Virus record (IMG/VR): IMGVR_UViG_3300029908_000019
Coordinates: 1 to 64,000 of that record
DNA length: 64,000 nucleotides
Reading direction: 5' to 3' (one strand)
Source of the DNA: a virus
Made by a program: the position numbers and the translations under genes. Of the stretch, positions 40,073 to 49,121 are shown one piece after another; positions within the stretch are counted from its first letter, which is position 1; the number at the start of each line of letters is the position of its first letter. The notes beneath the pieces are model-generated. The model saw nothing but the letters and a program-made list of their open reading frames with translations. It was not told the DNA's origin and did not search any database.

Positions 40073-43000
40073 ATGAATTTCTTTAAAGAAGTAATTGCAT
40101 CTTTATTAAAACAATCAGATGATGGATCTACCCATTCTTCTTTTAAGGTTTGTGATCCAACTGCCGTAGGTTCTTCTCCTGTTAGGGAATTAGTGTTAGA
40201 TGTTGTTTCTCTTGGTGATGAATCAAGAAATTCAATTGTTACTCTGGCATGGAAAGATTCTGCCGAAAAGATTTTAGAAAAAACAACTTCTTCTGAAGAA
40301 GCCAGCCACGAAGCACAACTTTTAGCCACTGACTTAGCACAGCTTGTTAAACTCACCGATGAAAATAAATATGACGAAGCTAAAGAAGTAATGAAAAATA
40401 TGCTTAAGACATATAACCAGGATTCTAGTACTCCCGTTGCCACAAATATGCCTGTGCTTAATAACACACAAGCTGAATTAGATATTGATGCAAACCTGTG
40501 GAAGCAAGCTGCTCAAGTAAAAGTGCAGAATGTTTTCCCAAGTGGAACTATTCAGAATTTAACTTTTGAAAACCAAGAAGACCTTAATGCATACATGGGA
40601 AAACAGAATAAAGCAGAAGGCAATGTTCCACTATGGGAACAAGAGGGTAAGGGAAAGTCACCTGAGTCTAAGGATACCCTCGTTCCAAGTTCACTTTCCT
40701 ACGAAGATGTGGAGAAACAGAAAGAGGAAGAACACGAAAGTTTAAAGGATCATATGGATGAGACAATTAAGAAAGAGCTTGAATCGGCACTCCAGGAAAA
40801 AGCTGCCTCTGTATTTGGTCCAGAGCAAGTTGAACTAGTTAAAGTGCTTAGAAAGAATGGGCGCAATTGGGACGAGATCACCAAAATGCTAACGAAAGAT
40901 TTTCATTATGATAAAGACGCTACCACTATATTTGTAGATCAACAGAGACAGGCAGCAGGTGATGAAGGAATAGAGATTAAGAAAGAAGAGATTGATCCTC
41001 TTCGCCCCCCAAAGGACCTTGTGACCGATGAGACTCATGATAAATTACTCGAAGATCTTAAGAAATCCAAAGAGCCAGTAGAAGAAACTAAAGAAATTGA
41101 AAAAGTTGATGAAACCCCTATTGTAGAGGAATCAGCTCTGGATGAGAAATGCCCTTCTTGTGGACATACAAAGCCTGTTAAAGGTGAATGTCCATCTTGT
41201 AAGAGATGCGATTGTGAGCAGGGTCATGTAGAATCATCTAAGAAATCTATTTGCCCTGAATGCGATGGGGAAGGGGATGTCCCAGCAGTTCGTGGAGGTC
41301 GTGTAACAGTTATACCATGCCCTTCTTGTAGTGGAGATAAACATATTGAACATGTTCCTAAAGAGCTAGAATCAGCTATTGAAGAAATTAGTAGGGCTGA
41401 TAATTCAGATATTAGAAAGGTTGCTACAGTTATTCCTGCTCCTGTTGCTAAAGAGATCAAGGAAGAAATTGTAAATAGCATGTATCGTATGAATGCTCCA
41501 GGAGCTAAGTTTTATCGATTTAGTTTAGATGGGGATAAGATTCATCGTGGTGAATTTAATAGTGATGAAGAGTTTGGTCCTTATCAGTTTATCTATGATA
41601 TGGAACAGGGAATTTTTACAGAAAATCCTAATTATAAACCTACTGCCTATGCTTCCTTAAAACGAGCAGCTTCTTACATGAATATCTCTGAAACAGATTC
41701 TATTGAGAAGACAGCTGCAGATGATCTCAACCCCTTACAAGAGCCAATTCGTGAAGAACCCACTATGGAAACTCCTGAACAGGATAAAGTTCCATTTGGT
41801 AAAGATCCTTCTCATAGATTGCCAAAGCCAGAAAGTTGGGTTATCGTTGGAGCAGATCTTAAAGGTGAAATGCCAGCATTTCGTGGTAAATTTGTCAGTG
41901 AAGAGACAGAGAGTGATGGCACAAAATGGGGTATTGTAGATAAAGATGGAGAACTATTAAAAGTTGAAATGCACCGTATTACCCCAGAAACAGAGGGTGC
42001 CCAAACTGCTGATCCGATAGCCACTCCTGAGATTGAGAAGCCTCAAGAAGCTGAAGTACCTGTTACACCTTCTCTAGATAGTTTGCATAGTGCTAGTAGT
42101 TTGAAAGAAGAAGCAGCTACACATACTAAATGTATAAAATGTGATAAATCTCTTCCAGTATCCGATATGGTTAGTAATGAACATGGTGCTGGTTATTTGT
42201 GCAAAGAACATGCTGCTGAATGGAATAAGGATGCTTCCCTTAAGGAATTAAAGAAGGTTGCTGAAAAATGTGAAGTTTGTAGTCGTCCAATGAACGATAA
42301 AAATCCTGATTCTAAAAAAGGAGTTTGTCAAGACTGCAAGGAAGATAAAGAATCTTCCCAAGATGACTTACTCTCTATTAAAGCTGAAGCAGAACAACTT
42401 TTGAAAGATGTAGAAGGTATGAGTAAAACCTCCTATCTATTTATTAAAAAGGGTCTAGAGAAACATGCTAATGATTCAGCCTTTGAAGGCAATGGATGGT
42501 GTAGAGTATGGGTTCAGGAAGATGAAATTGCAGTAGATCCTAAATATCAAGAAGCTTTAAAATTACCAGATGAAGGTGCTCGTATTGTTGCATTAAAAGA
42601 GATTGCATTAAATTTGGCGCATGAATCACTTAGGCTTGCAGATAGTGCAGGGGCTAAGGTTGGAGTACAATCTTGGTTTGAATCTTTGCAGCCTTCTGAT
42701 CATGATAGGATTGATTGGGTTGCTTTGGCTAGTCCTGTAAATGAAGAGGAAGAGGATGCTAAATTTGAACAAGGCATGGCTGATAAATATGGTCCAGATG
42801 CTGCTATTCCACCACAGGCTAAATCTTCTCTAAAATCCAAGATAGAAAAGAAAGCTGTTAAAGTTGAATTTGTTGAGGAAGAAGGAACACAAGGCTCTTT
42901 AGAGAGTTTAACAAAATTCCTCAACTCTAAGTTTAGAAATCAAGAACAAATGGAGATGCAATTAGAATCCCTAGCTACTGAGTGGGCTATGGCTAATGGT

Positions 43001-43897
43001 TATACTATGAGTTGGGCAGATTCTGAAAGCTCTGATGGTGGAGCACTTCGTTTCACGAAGAATTCTACCCATGTTAGCCCAGATTGGAAACCCAAACAAG
43101 CTTCCTTAAAATTAAAAGCATCTGATTTTGAAAAAGGAATTTCTCAGAATAAGACTTCTTTCCTTTGTGGGCATTGTGGATTGAATAAATCTGAAGATGG
43201 GAAAAAACCTTATCTAAATAAGGATGTCTGTAAGGATTGTGCAGCAAAGATTTGGCACAAGGATGATATGGGTAAACTTCCCGAACCAGAGAATATACAG
43301 AATAAGACAGCAGATGAACCAACAATAGAGCCTAAGACCCAGTTTAAAGATTATAAGATTACACCTAAATATACCCCTAAAGAAGAAGCTCAACCAGTAA
43401 ATTTAGAGCTAGATCAGGTTCTAAGTAAAATGGATGCCTTAGAACAGAATCTAGGGGCCTTGGATGGGGCTAAGAAAGAGATTCAGGCTAAACTCCAGGA
43501 GGAAATGAAGAAGATTGATCAAGCTGGAGAAAGAGTTCAAATGGAAGAGGAACTTCAAGCTTCCATTGAGAAAGCTTCAGTCCTGATCCAAGCAACCTCC
43601 TCAAAGGTAGTTCAATGGAGAGATAAACTTCTGACTGTAAAAAATGAAGAAGTCCAGTATGTTCCCAAGCTTACACAAAAAGAACTTTTGGAAAAAATCT
43701 ATGCCAAGTTTGAAAAGGCAGAGGCTTTCGTTACCTCCGTATTAAATGGCATGTTGAGCCAAGCAAAGACAGTGACGGAGAAGACGCTTATCCGTTGGCC
43801 AAATAAGAAATCCTCTCTTAATAAAGAAGCTTCAGTCATTGATCAATGGAATGATGAACTATTAGCTGCCCTTAAAGAATTATCTAGCCCTTTATAA
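40073..43897 (+). CDS. giant structural-type protein with DnaJ-like zinc knuckles (1274 aa)
   Basis: A helical N-terminus is followed by a helix-turn-helix-like domain (about 245-285, LRKNGRNWDEITKMLTKDF). CPSCGHT...CPSCKRCDC and a DnaJ-type pair CPECDGEGDV...CPCPSCSGD span about 360-425. Next come a beta domain, a KOW-like segment (about 580-640), ribbons CIKCDKSLP and CEVCSRPMN, an alpha-helical domain (about 805-900), CGHCGLNKS, and a long C-terminal coiled coil (about 1110-1190). Linkers (WKQAAQ, KRAASY, LNKEASV) recur. Its position just before the terminase suggests a virion or internal-head protein. Confidence 0.6.
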   Translation: MNFFKEVIASLLKQSDDGSTHSSFKVCDPTAVGSSPVRELVLDVVSLGDESRNSIVTLAWKDSAEKILEKTTSSEEASHEAQLLATDLAQLVKLTDENKYDEAKEVMKNMLKTYNQDSSTPVATNMPVLNNTQAELDIDANLWKQAAQVKVQNVFPSGTIQNLTFENQEDLNAYMGKQNKAEGNVPLWEQEGKGKSPESKDTLVPSSLSYEDVEKQKEEEHESLKDHMDETIKKELESALQEKAASVFGPEQVELVKVLRKNGRNWDEITKMLTKDFHYDKDATTIFVDQQRQAAGDEGIEIKKEEIDPLRPPKDLVTDETHDKLLEDLKKSKEPVEETKEIEKVDETPIVEESALDEKCPSCGHTKPVKGECPSCKRCDCEQGHVESSKKSICPECDGEGDVPAVRGGRVTVIPCPSCSGDKHIEHVPKELESAIEEISRADNSDIRKVATVIPAPVAKEIKEEIVNSMYRMNAPGAKFYRFSLDGDKIHRGEFNSDEEFGPYQFIYDMEQGIFTENPNYKPTAYASLKRAASYMNISETDSIEKTAADDLNPLQEPIREEPTMETPEQDKVPFGKDPSHRLPKPESWVIVGADLKGEMPAFRGKFVSEETESDGTKWGIVDKDGELLKVEMHRITPETEGAQTADPIATPEIEKPQEAEVPVTPSLDSLHSASSLKEEAATHTKCIKCDKSLPVSDMVSNEHGAGYLCKEHAAEWNKDASLKELKKVAEKCEVCSRPMNDKNPDSKKGVCQDCKEDKESSQDDLLSIKAEAEQLLKDVEGMSKTSYLFIKKGLEKHANDSAFEGNGWCRVWVQEDEIAVDPKYQEALKLPDEGARIVALKEIALNLAHESLRLADSAGAKVGVQSWFESLQPSDHDRIDWVALASPVNEEEEDAKFEQGMADKYGPDAAIPPQAKSSLKSKIEKKAVKVEFVEEEGTQGSLESLTKFLNSKFRNQEQMEMQLESLATEWAMANGYTMSWADSESSDGGALRFTKNSTHVSPDWKPKQASLKLKASDFEKGISQNKTSFLCGHCGLNKSEDGKKPYLNKDVCKDCAAKIWHKDDMGKLPEPENIQNKTADEPTIEPKTQFKDYKITPKYTPKEEAQPVNLELDQVLSKMDALEQNLGALDGAKKEIQAKLQEEMKKIDQAGERVQMEEELQASIEKASVLIQATSSKVVQWRDKLLTVKNEEVQYVPKLTQKELLEKIYAKFEKAEAFVTSVLNGMLSQAKTVTEKTLIRWPNKKSSLNKEASVIDQWNDELLAALKELSSPL

Positions 43898-43906
43898 GGA
43901 ATTAAT

Positions 43907-44158
43907 ATGGAATTACTAGCAGATCTAATTACGAATCCGCGCCTGTGGTCCATAATTACCCCCGCAGGATTAGTTACAGCTATCTTGGGATATGCTCTTT
44001 ATAAAATGTTTGTTAAGTATGATAGACTCCAGAATCTTCGCATTGAAGACATTAAGAAATTTAATGATGAATACCAAACCTTGACAAAAGATGTTAATCA
44101 GACTTTAGATACACTTTTGAAAGTTATTGGTAATAGAAATGGGAATGGTGGAAAATAA
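43907..44158 (+). CDS. membrane protein with C-terminal coiled coil (83 aa)
   Basis: Residues 18-36 form a membrane helix (PAGLVTAILGYALYKMFV) followed by a heptad-patterned tail. This resembles a class-III-like holin or a membrane-tethered assembly factor; no lysin is adjacent, so holin is only a possibility. Confidence 0.5.
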   Translation: MELLADLITNPRLWSIITPAGLVTAILGYALYKMFVKYDRLQNLRIEDIKKFNDEYQTLTKDVNQTLDTLLKVIGNRNGNGGK

Positions 44159-44159
44159 C

Positions 44160-44330
44160 ATGAGTATTAATAAACAACAAAAGATTGATTTTGAGATTAA
44201 AAAAATACATACAGAAGTGAAAAGAGCTAGTCATATCCTTAGAAAAAGAATTCAGGATATTCAGACGGAGCTTTCCGAATGGGACAATGTGGGTGGCTAC
44301 GATGAGGACGGAAACAACCTTTTGCAATAA
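44160..44330 (+). CDS. small coiled-coil protein (56 aa)
   Basis: ATG 44160, just past the previous stop. Almost entirely one charged helix (KIHTEVKRASHILRKRIQDI). Could be a terminase small-subunit-like or regulatory peptide, but it is very short. Confidence 0.45.
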   Translation: MSINKQQKIDFEIKKIHTEVKRASHILRKRIQDIQTELSEWDNVGGYDEDGNNLLQ

Positions 44331-44460
44331 TGATAAAGAGCATGAATTTGCTGAAATTTATAGTCTTCTTGTTGGCTCCACTTCTGAAATTGGGGCTTAC
44401 TGGAAGATATTTAAATGCTCTTCCTGTGGGGATTTAAGACTGTTAACCAATAAAAAATAA
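44302..44460 (+). CDS. small zinc protein (52 aa)
   Basis: ATG 44302, inside the previous gene. C8...H14 and CSSCGDL (about 39-45) are candidate ligands; the segment 'YSLLVGSTSEIGAYWKIFKC' looks like a strand pair. No tag. Confidence 0.45.
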   Translation: MRTETTFCNNDKEHEFAEIYSLLVGSTSEIGAYWKIFKCSSCGDLRLLTNKK

Positions 44461-44477
44461 AGACTAAAAAGGATACC

Positions 44478-44642
44478 ATGTTAGAAATTAAATGTTCTAC
44501 GTGTGGTCATTTGAAAGTTTTTCATCATAAAGCTAATTCAGAATGTTCCAAAGAAGAGAAGTATGGGTGTCATTTTACAATAAAGACAGACAAAAAAGAA
44601 TATATTGAATGTGAGTGCAGGGAATCATACTCAAAAGATTAG
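44478..44642 (+). CDS. CxxCGH mini zinc protein without the tag
   Basis: 54 residues. CSTCGHLKVFHH, ECSKE, GCHF, ECECRES. It keeps the array's ligand order but ends ESYSKD. AAAGGAT upstream. Ends with TAG. Confidence 0.6.
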   Translation: MLEIKCSTCGHLKVFHHKANSECSKEEKYGCHFTIKTDKKEYIECECRESYSKD

Positions 44643-44660
44643 TAAAGAGGTAAGAAGAAT

Positions 44661-46775
44661 ATGTCTCGATTTACTGACGCTATCCGTAATGAAATAGGTC
44701 CTAATGTAGCATCGTTATCCAAAGCAGCCACTGACCCTTCTTACTGGTCATTGTCTAATTTGGATATTGATTTATATGACAACCAAGTTGCCATGATTGA
44801 TGCTGTCTGTGACTTGAATAAACCTTATATTGGGATACTTGCTTCTCGTGGATCTGGAAAAACTTTTTGTGCTGCTATTGGGTTAGTTAAACTTTGTCTG
44901 GATAATCCTGGTTTTCGTATTGGCATATTTGGTCCAAAGATGGAGACAGCTAAACGATTAGTTAAAGAAGACATTATCGGTCGTATTCTTACTCCCTCCT
45001 CCAAAGTGTATACCCAGATTGACTGGGAACATTCCTCCAACTCATTTATCCATTTTAAAAATGGTTCCACTATAAAAGCATTGTCAGCCTCTCCTACTGC
45101 AACACAAGAATCGGAGCACTTTCATTGTGTTTTGGGTTCTACTGAAGTAAAAACTCGATTGCAAAATAAGCAAATATGCGATATCCTTATAGGTGAGGAA
45201 GTATTATCTTTTAATTTAGATTCAAATCAGGAAGAATTTAAACCAGTAGTAGCTATTTCTAAAAAGCCTACTATTAAAAAGATATATAGAATTAGAACTG
45301 AAAATGGTAAAGAATTGACTTGCACAGAAGATCATAGAATTTATACGAAAAATAGAGGCTATATAGAAGCAAAAGATTTGACTCTAGAAGATACGGTGAT
45401 TACTATTGGGGCATTAACAAATATAAAATCCATAGAGATTGTTGATGAGAAAGTTGACTATGTTTATGATATTCAAGTAGAGAGCAACAATAACTTTTTT
45501 GCCAACGATATTTTGATTCATAATTGTGTTGTTCTTGATGAGTGTTTAACTGAAGAGTCTATAATTACTCTTGCAGATGGAACTAAAAAGACTATTGGAG
45601 AAATTGTTAAAAGTAAGACACCCGTTAAAGTTCTTTCTTTTGATGAAAAACAGAATAAACTTGTGGAAGCTGATGTTATAGATTTCAAGAAGATCCCACT
45701 AAAAAAGCAATTACTAGAGATCAAATTGGAAGATGGAAAGACTATTAAATGCACAGAAGATCACAAATTCTATACTAGAAATCGCGGATGGGTAGAGGCT
45801 AAGAATTTGACTGAAAAAGATGATTTAATAAATATTAAGATATGTGAAGGTTGTGGTATTACATTTATTCCTTTAAAGAATGCCAGATTCTGCACCAATA
45901 AGTGCTATGTTAAATGGTTTGAGAAGAACAAGAGAAAGGAAGAAAGAATCTGCCAGCAATGCAAAAAACCTTTTCAGGCTGTAACTAGAGCTAATGCTAA
46001 ATTTTGTAGTTATAATTGTGAGAAAACTAGAATTTGCCTGTATTGTCAGAAACCCTATGTTCGTATTGGTCAAGAAAAATATTGTTCTCCAGAATGCAAG
46101 AAAACAGTTAGAGTATCTAGAATTAAACCACGAACTGGGTGTGTAGTTTGTGGGAAACTCTCAAGAGATAGAGATACTACCCATTGCATGAAGCATAATA
46201 ATTGGACTGATACTACAGGTGTTCCTGTTATCACAAAATGTATTATATGTAATAATGAATTTACTATTGTAGAGAACAGGAAATTAACTTGTTCCGATGT
46301 ATGTCTATCTAAATCTCGTAGTGATAGGATGACTCTGAATAATCCTACTAGTAATCCAGAAACTGTAGAAAAGATTAAAGAAAGTCTTAAAATTTTCTTC
46401 GAAGAGCATCCTGATAAATTGTCTGAGCGTTTAAAGAATTTTAAAAATGCTCCTGTATATACCAGGGGCAAAATGACTCGCCCAGAGCAAGCCATTATAG
46501 CTATGAATATTCCTAATCTTAGATATACTGGGGATGGTACTAAATGGATAACTTTCTCCAATAAGAAACATAAGAATCCAGATTTTTGGTTTGATGGAAC
46601 AGCAAAGGTTGTTGAAGTTGGAGATTTCCAATTTTGGCATACAAAAGAAGAAGCTGCTGAAGTAGTTAGACTTTATAAAGAAAAGAATACGGAATGCCTA
46701 TACCTTGACGCAGATAATGTTATGAAGAATCCTATTGAAGCTGAAAAGCAGATAAGGAGTTTTCTATGCATATAA
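44661..46775 (+). CDS. terL: terminase large subunit, N-terminal half, with mini-intein and N-half of a split intein plus nuclease
   Basis: 704 residues. 1-155: terminase ATPase with Walker A SRGSGKT (Lys67). 156-288: complete mini-intein ending IHN. 289-294: the six-residue extein CVVLDE, which is the Walker B motif. 295-about 392: a second intein N-half (CLTEESIITLADGTKKTIGE...CTEDHKFYTRNRGWVEAKN). Then zinc knuckles (CEGCGITF, CQQCKKPF, CLYCQKPY, CVVCGK, CIICNNEF) and an EDxHD/Vsr-like nuclease (NPDFWFDGTAKVVEVGD) before the stop. The C-half of the intein and terminase is the next gene. The motor pumps DNA into proheads. Confidence 0.88.
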   Translation: MSRFTDAIRNEIGPNVASLSKAATDPSYWSLSNLDIDLYDNQVAMIDAVCDLNKPYIGILASRGSGKTFCAAIGLVKLCLDNPGFRIGIFGPKMETAKRLVKEDIIGRILTPSSKVYTQIDWEHSSNSFIHFKNGSTIKALSASPTATQESEHFHCVLGSTEVKTRLQNKQICDILIGEEVLSFNLDSNQEEFKPVVAISKKPTIKKIYRIRTENGKELTCTEDHRIYTKNRGYIEAKDLTLEDTVITIGALTNIKSIEIVDEKVDYVYDIQVESNNNFFANDILIHNCVVLDECLTEESIITLADGTKKTIGEIVKSKTPVKVLSFDEKQNKLVEADVIDFKKIPLKKQLLEIKLEDGKTIKCTEDHKFYTRNRGWVEAKNLTEKDDLINIKICEGCGITFIPLKNARFCTNKCYVKWFEKNKRKEERICQQCKKPFQAVTRANAKFCSYNCEKTRICLYCQKPYVRIGQEKYCSPECKKTVRVSRIKPRTGCVVCGKLSRDRDTTHCMKHNNWTDTTGVPVITKCIICNNEFTIVENRKLTCSDVCLSKSRSDRMTLNNPTSNPETVEKIKESLKIFFEEHPDKLSERLKNFKNAPVYTRGKMTRPEQAIIAMNIPNLRYTGDGTKWITFSNKKHKNPDFWFDGTAKVVEVGDFQFWHTKEEAAEVVRLYKEKNTECLYLDADNVMKNPIEAEKQIRSFLCI
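45126..45524 (+). mobile_element. mini-intein (133 aa) in terminase
   Basis: Starts at Cys156 (CVLGSTEVKTRL), has block B CTEDHRIYTKNRGYIEAKDL and blocks F/G DYVYDIQV...FFANDILIHN, with Cys as the +1 residue. There is no endonuclease domain between blocks B and F. All residues needed for class 1 splicing (Cys1, block B His, terminal His-Asn, Cys+1) are present. Confidence 0.88.
45543..46775 (+). mobile_element. split intein N-half fused to EDxHD homing endonuclease
   Basis: Begins at Cys295 immediately after the Walker B LDE. Block A and B are intact; after about 98 residues the sequence becomes a zinc-knuckle string and a Vsr/EDxHD-type nuclease instead of block F. It terminates at TAA 46773-46775. 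Split inteins interrupted by nucleases of this type have been described in phage-like genes; here the nuclease is in frame with the N-half rather than free-standing. Confidence 0.82.
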
Positions 46776-46870
46776 AATCTATCAAAAAGATTGAGAAGAC
46801 TGATTATGTTTACGATTTAACAGTCAAGGATACCCATTGCTATTTTGCCAATGACATTCTTGTGCATAAT
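46766..46870 (+). mobile_element. split intein C-half (35 aa)
   Basis: 35 codons ending VHN before Cys+1 (46871), the usual size for a C-intein of the DnaE class. Very similar to blocks F/G of the mini-intein just upstream (shared DYVYD and FFANDIL/YFANDIL), so the two inteins are relatives. Confidence 0.85.
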
Positions 46871-48034
46871 TGTCACCGTACTAGTGATTTTGTAATAAAA
46901 GAAAAAATTGTACCCATGCTCGGTAGTTTTTCCATTGCAAAAACTATTAAGATTGGAATTTCTTTGTATAAAAATAATTTTTGGCATAGCTGCAATGATA
47001 ATGGGACTAAATATTATGTTATTCGTAAACCATGGAATGAGTGTGATATTTATTGGCTTCAGGGTTCAATTGAATATGAGGGAAGAAGTTATCCAAAACG
47101 TATTGTCGATCTGATGCCTAAGACGGTCAAAGAAAGACTTTTCCCCCATGATCTTTCTCTTCAGTATGACTCCGTGGAAGGGTATTCTGAAATTGAGTGG
47201 AATACTCAATATGAAATGATCTGGATGGAAGACATCAATTTAGTTCTATCAGGTGAGCAACAGAAGAAACTTGCCTCTGGTCTATTTGATATTCTACCCA
47301 AGGGTCGTCCTGAGATGACAGAAAAGTATTATTTTGGTTTGGATACTGCTTCTGGCACATTGATGCCTGGGCAAAAAGACCTAGACTGGACTGTTTTAAC
47401 AATTCTTAGGAAGAATGGTGATAATACCAAGGATATTGTAGCAAAATACCAATGGCAGGGTGACGTAGTAGAGCAGATGCAGGAGATTAAGGATATTGTT
47501 CATCCTGTAAATGGTATTTTCCAGTGTGTGATGGGTCTAGCTGATTATTCAAATATCGCTATTGGCATTGTTGAAATGTTTAAACGAGAAGGTATTCCAA
47601 TAGCTGGAGTTACTTTTGGAGCTTCAGAGCCTATTACCAAAAAGAATTATAAAAACGCCATGTTTGATCAATTTGTCTTTGAGCTGGATAGTGGAAGAGT
47701 ACAGTACCCTAGTTTAGAGAAAATTAAGAAGAATAAGGCTTTCAAAGATGGGTATGAACAGTGGGGAATGGTAGAAAGACATCGTAAACTCGGTATAAAT
47801 GATAAAATCTTTGTAGATCCGAGTGCAGGACACGACGATCACACTTCCGCAGACGTACTCGCAATCTGGTGTGCAGATCAGGAGAAGTCTTACGCAGGTA
47901 AGGTTGTGCGAACGATGAAGGGCATTCCAGCCCCTATCGCAGGGCCAAGCAACCTCAGCGGCCTAGGTTCTCCGATGCCTGGACAACCGGGAGATCCGAA
48001 CCAGGGACGCTTTCTTAAGGATAGGTTAACATGA
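46766..48034 (+). CDS. terL: split intein C-half plus terminase large subunit, C-terminal half
   Basis: 422 residues from its own ATG 46766 with AGGAG (46755-46759), in a different frame from the N-half and overlapping it by ten bases. Residues 1-35 are the intein C-half (TDYVYDLTV...YFANDILVHN), then Cys36 starts the extein CHRTSDFVI, continuing the DE|CH motif. Residues 190-380 are the RNase-H-like nuclease with acidic residues in GLDTASG, LADYS and HDDHTSAD. Trans-splicing would give a terminase of about 548 residues, a normal size. The C-terminus is Gly/Pro-rich. Confidence 0.88.
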   Translation: MHIKSIKKIEKTDYVYDLTVKDTHCYFANDILVHNCHRTSDFVIKEKIVPMLGSFSIAKTIKIGISLYKNNFWHSCNDNGTKYYVIRKPWNECDIYWLQGSIEYEGRSYPKRIVDLMPKTVKERLFPHDLSLQYDSVEGYSEIEWNTQYEMIWMEDINLVLSGEQQKKLASGLFDILPKGRPEMTEKYYFGLDTASGTLMPGQKDLDWTVLTILRKNGDNTKDIVAKYQWQGDVVEQMQEIKDIVHPVNGIFQCVMGLADYSNIAIGIVEMFKREGIPIAGVTFGASEPITKKNYKNAMFDQFVFELDSGRVQYPSLEKIKKNKAFKDGYEQWGMVERHRKLGINDKIFVDPSAGHDDHTSADVLAIWCADQEKSYAGKVVRTMKGIPAPIAGPSNLSGLGSPMPGQPGDPNQGRFLKDRLT

Positions 48035-48183
48035 TAAGCGAAAAAGAACTTAAAAAAGAGATCAAAGCTACTAGATACTTTATTAAATCCTTGCAAAAAA
48101 CTCATGCAGATAAGGATCTTTTTCCAGAAATATATGGGTATTTAGATGGATTAGTTTATGTCCTCACTGGTAAGTTAAATTAG
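48031..48183 (+). CDS. hypothetical protein (50 aa)
   Basis: ATG 48031 overlaps the terminase stop. Helical, charged (MISEKELKKEIKATRYFIKS). Ends with TAG. No family recognised. Confidence 0.45.
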   Translation: MISEKELKKEIKATRYFIKSLQKTHADKDLFPEIYGYLDGLVYVLTGKLN

Positions 48184-48200
48184 TATAGAATAAAAGGTAG

Positions 48201-48229
48201 TTGCAGATTAAACTGAAATATGGTATAGT
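48201..48229 (+). promoter_or_regulatory. sigma70-type promoter
   Basis: TTGCAG (48201-48206), 17 bases, TATAGT (48224-48229). Weaker than the others. It leaves an untranslated leader of about 50 bases before ATG 48284, and reads into the portal region. Confidence 0.6.
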
Positions 48230-48283
48230 TATATTAGTAGTAGTTCTTCTTCCGCATAAACTAATCACCGGGTAATCATTAAT

Positions 48284-48508
48284 ATGAAAGCCATTAAAAC
48301 ACTTGATGAGGCACATAAATATTTGCTGTATGTAGCAGATGCTCTATATAATGTTGGATCTAGTTTCCACATTGATAAACAAGATAGAGTTATATTGGAA
48401 AAGTGTGCAAATGATTTAGCAGAATATGCAAAGGGAATTGCACAAGTAAAGAATAATATGGTGACGAAAGAAGAGATGAGAAAGAAAGAGATGGAAGAAG
48501 ATAAATGA
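48284..48508 (+). CDS. hypothetical helical protein (74 aa)
   Basis: Two or three amphipathic helices (LDEAHKYLLYVADALYNVG, VILEKCANDLAEYAKGIAQV) and a very charged C-terminus. First gene of the transcript from 48201. Confidence 0.5.
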   Translation: MKAIKTLDEAHKYLLYVADALYNVGSSFHIDKQDRVILEKCANDLAEYAKGIAQVKNNMVTKEEMRKKEMEEDK

Positions 48509-48684
48509 TTTGTAAGTGTGGTCATAGGCAGGAAGATCACGATATAAATAGAAAAACTAAGAATACAACGGGCATGTGCTGTGTTGCTGCTCAACCTCCA
48601 TGTGGAAAATATGCAGACGAGTGCATGAGCTTTATTCCCGATAATTTAAAATTTTTAGAGTTGATGAGTGATAAGAGGAGTTAA
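48505..48684 (+). CDS. NLEYLE-tagged mini zinc protein
   Basis: 59 residues, directly upstream of the portal gene. CKCGHRQEDH, CCVAA, ECMSF, then PDNLKFLELMSDKRS. Overlaps its neighbour by four bases. Confidence 0.75.
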   Translation: MICKCGHRQEDHDINRKTKNTTGMCCVAAQPPCGKYADECMSFIPDNLKFLELMSDKRS

Positions 48685-48686
48685 TT

Positions 48687-48884
48687 ATGAGTAGACCAAA
48701 AGGAAGCAAGAATAAAAGCATAGAAAAGACTGGTAAGATGCTAAAGGATGGAAGTACTCCATTTACACTTGGGACAGAAAAAACTGCCTCACTTGCTAAA
48801 GAAGCTACCGGAGAGTATTCCGTTACACAAACCCAGTCATTTTTCTATTCACCTGAGCTTAACATAATGGGCTCCTTATCCTGA
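48687..48884 (+). CDS. portal protein, exon 1
   Basis: GAGGAG precedes ATG 48687. 65 codons, ending FFYSPELNIMGSLS, then an in-frame TGA formed by the first bases of the group I intron. True exon 1 ends at T48882; splicing to 49122 gives 'GSLSFLPKSRQEILKW', matching the N-terminal region of phage portal proteins. Contains the linker TASLAKEATG also seen in the giant proteins. Confidence 0.82.
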   Translation: MSRPKGSKNKSIEKTGKMLKDGSTPFTLGTEKTASLAKEATGEYSVTQTQSFFYSPELNIMGSLS

Positions 48885-49121
48885 AAGGGATTTGAAATAA
48901 GTTGGCCATATCGGTGAAACTCCTACTCGATAGAGAGGACAATACCGAGGGAAGATTGGAAAGAAGTTTTCCAAAACCCGTAGAGACTAAACGCCAACCT
49001 CCTTGCAAAAGGATGAAGTTATAGTCCAGACTCATTAGAGATAATGAGAGTTGATTAGAAATAATCAGCCGCCTTCGTAAGAAGGTCTTAAAAGTAATAG
49101 ACAGCACTTCGGATAGCTGGG
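48883..49121 (+). mobile_element. group I intron (239 nt, no internal gene)
   Basis: P1: exon ATCCT pairs with GGGAT (48887-48891) with the expected U-G at the splice site. P3: GTTGGC (48901-48906) with GCCAAC (48993-48998). P7: GACTA (48985-48989) with TAGTC (49022-49026). P8, P9 and two further hairpins follow, including CCTTC-GTAA-GAAGG. The last intron base is G49121. Exon 2 TTC can pair with intron GAA for P10. The joined reading frame makes a sensible portal protein. Confidence 0.88.

Noticed and set aside
43907-44158. Confident holin call
   Set aside because: It has only one membrane helix and a coiled-coil tail, lies among packaging genes and has no lysin partner, so it is kept as an unassigned membrane protein.
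46750-46780. Programmed ribosomal frameshift joining the two terminase genes
   Set aside because: There is no slippery heptamer, and the second gene has its own AGGAG site and ATG that begins exactly at an intein C-half of standard length.
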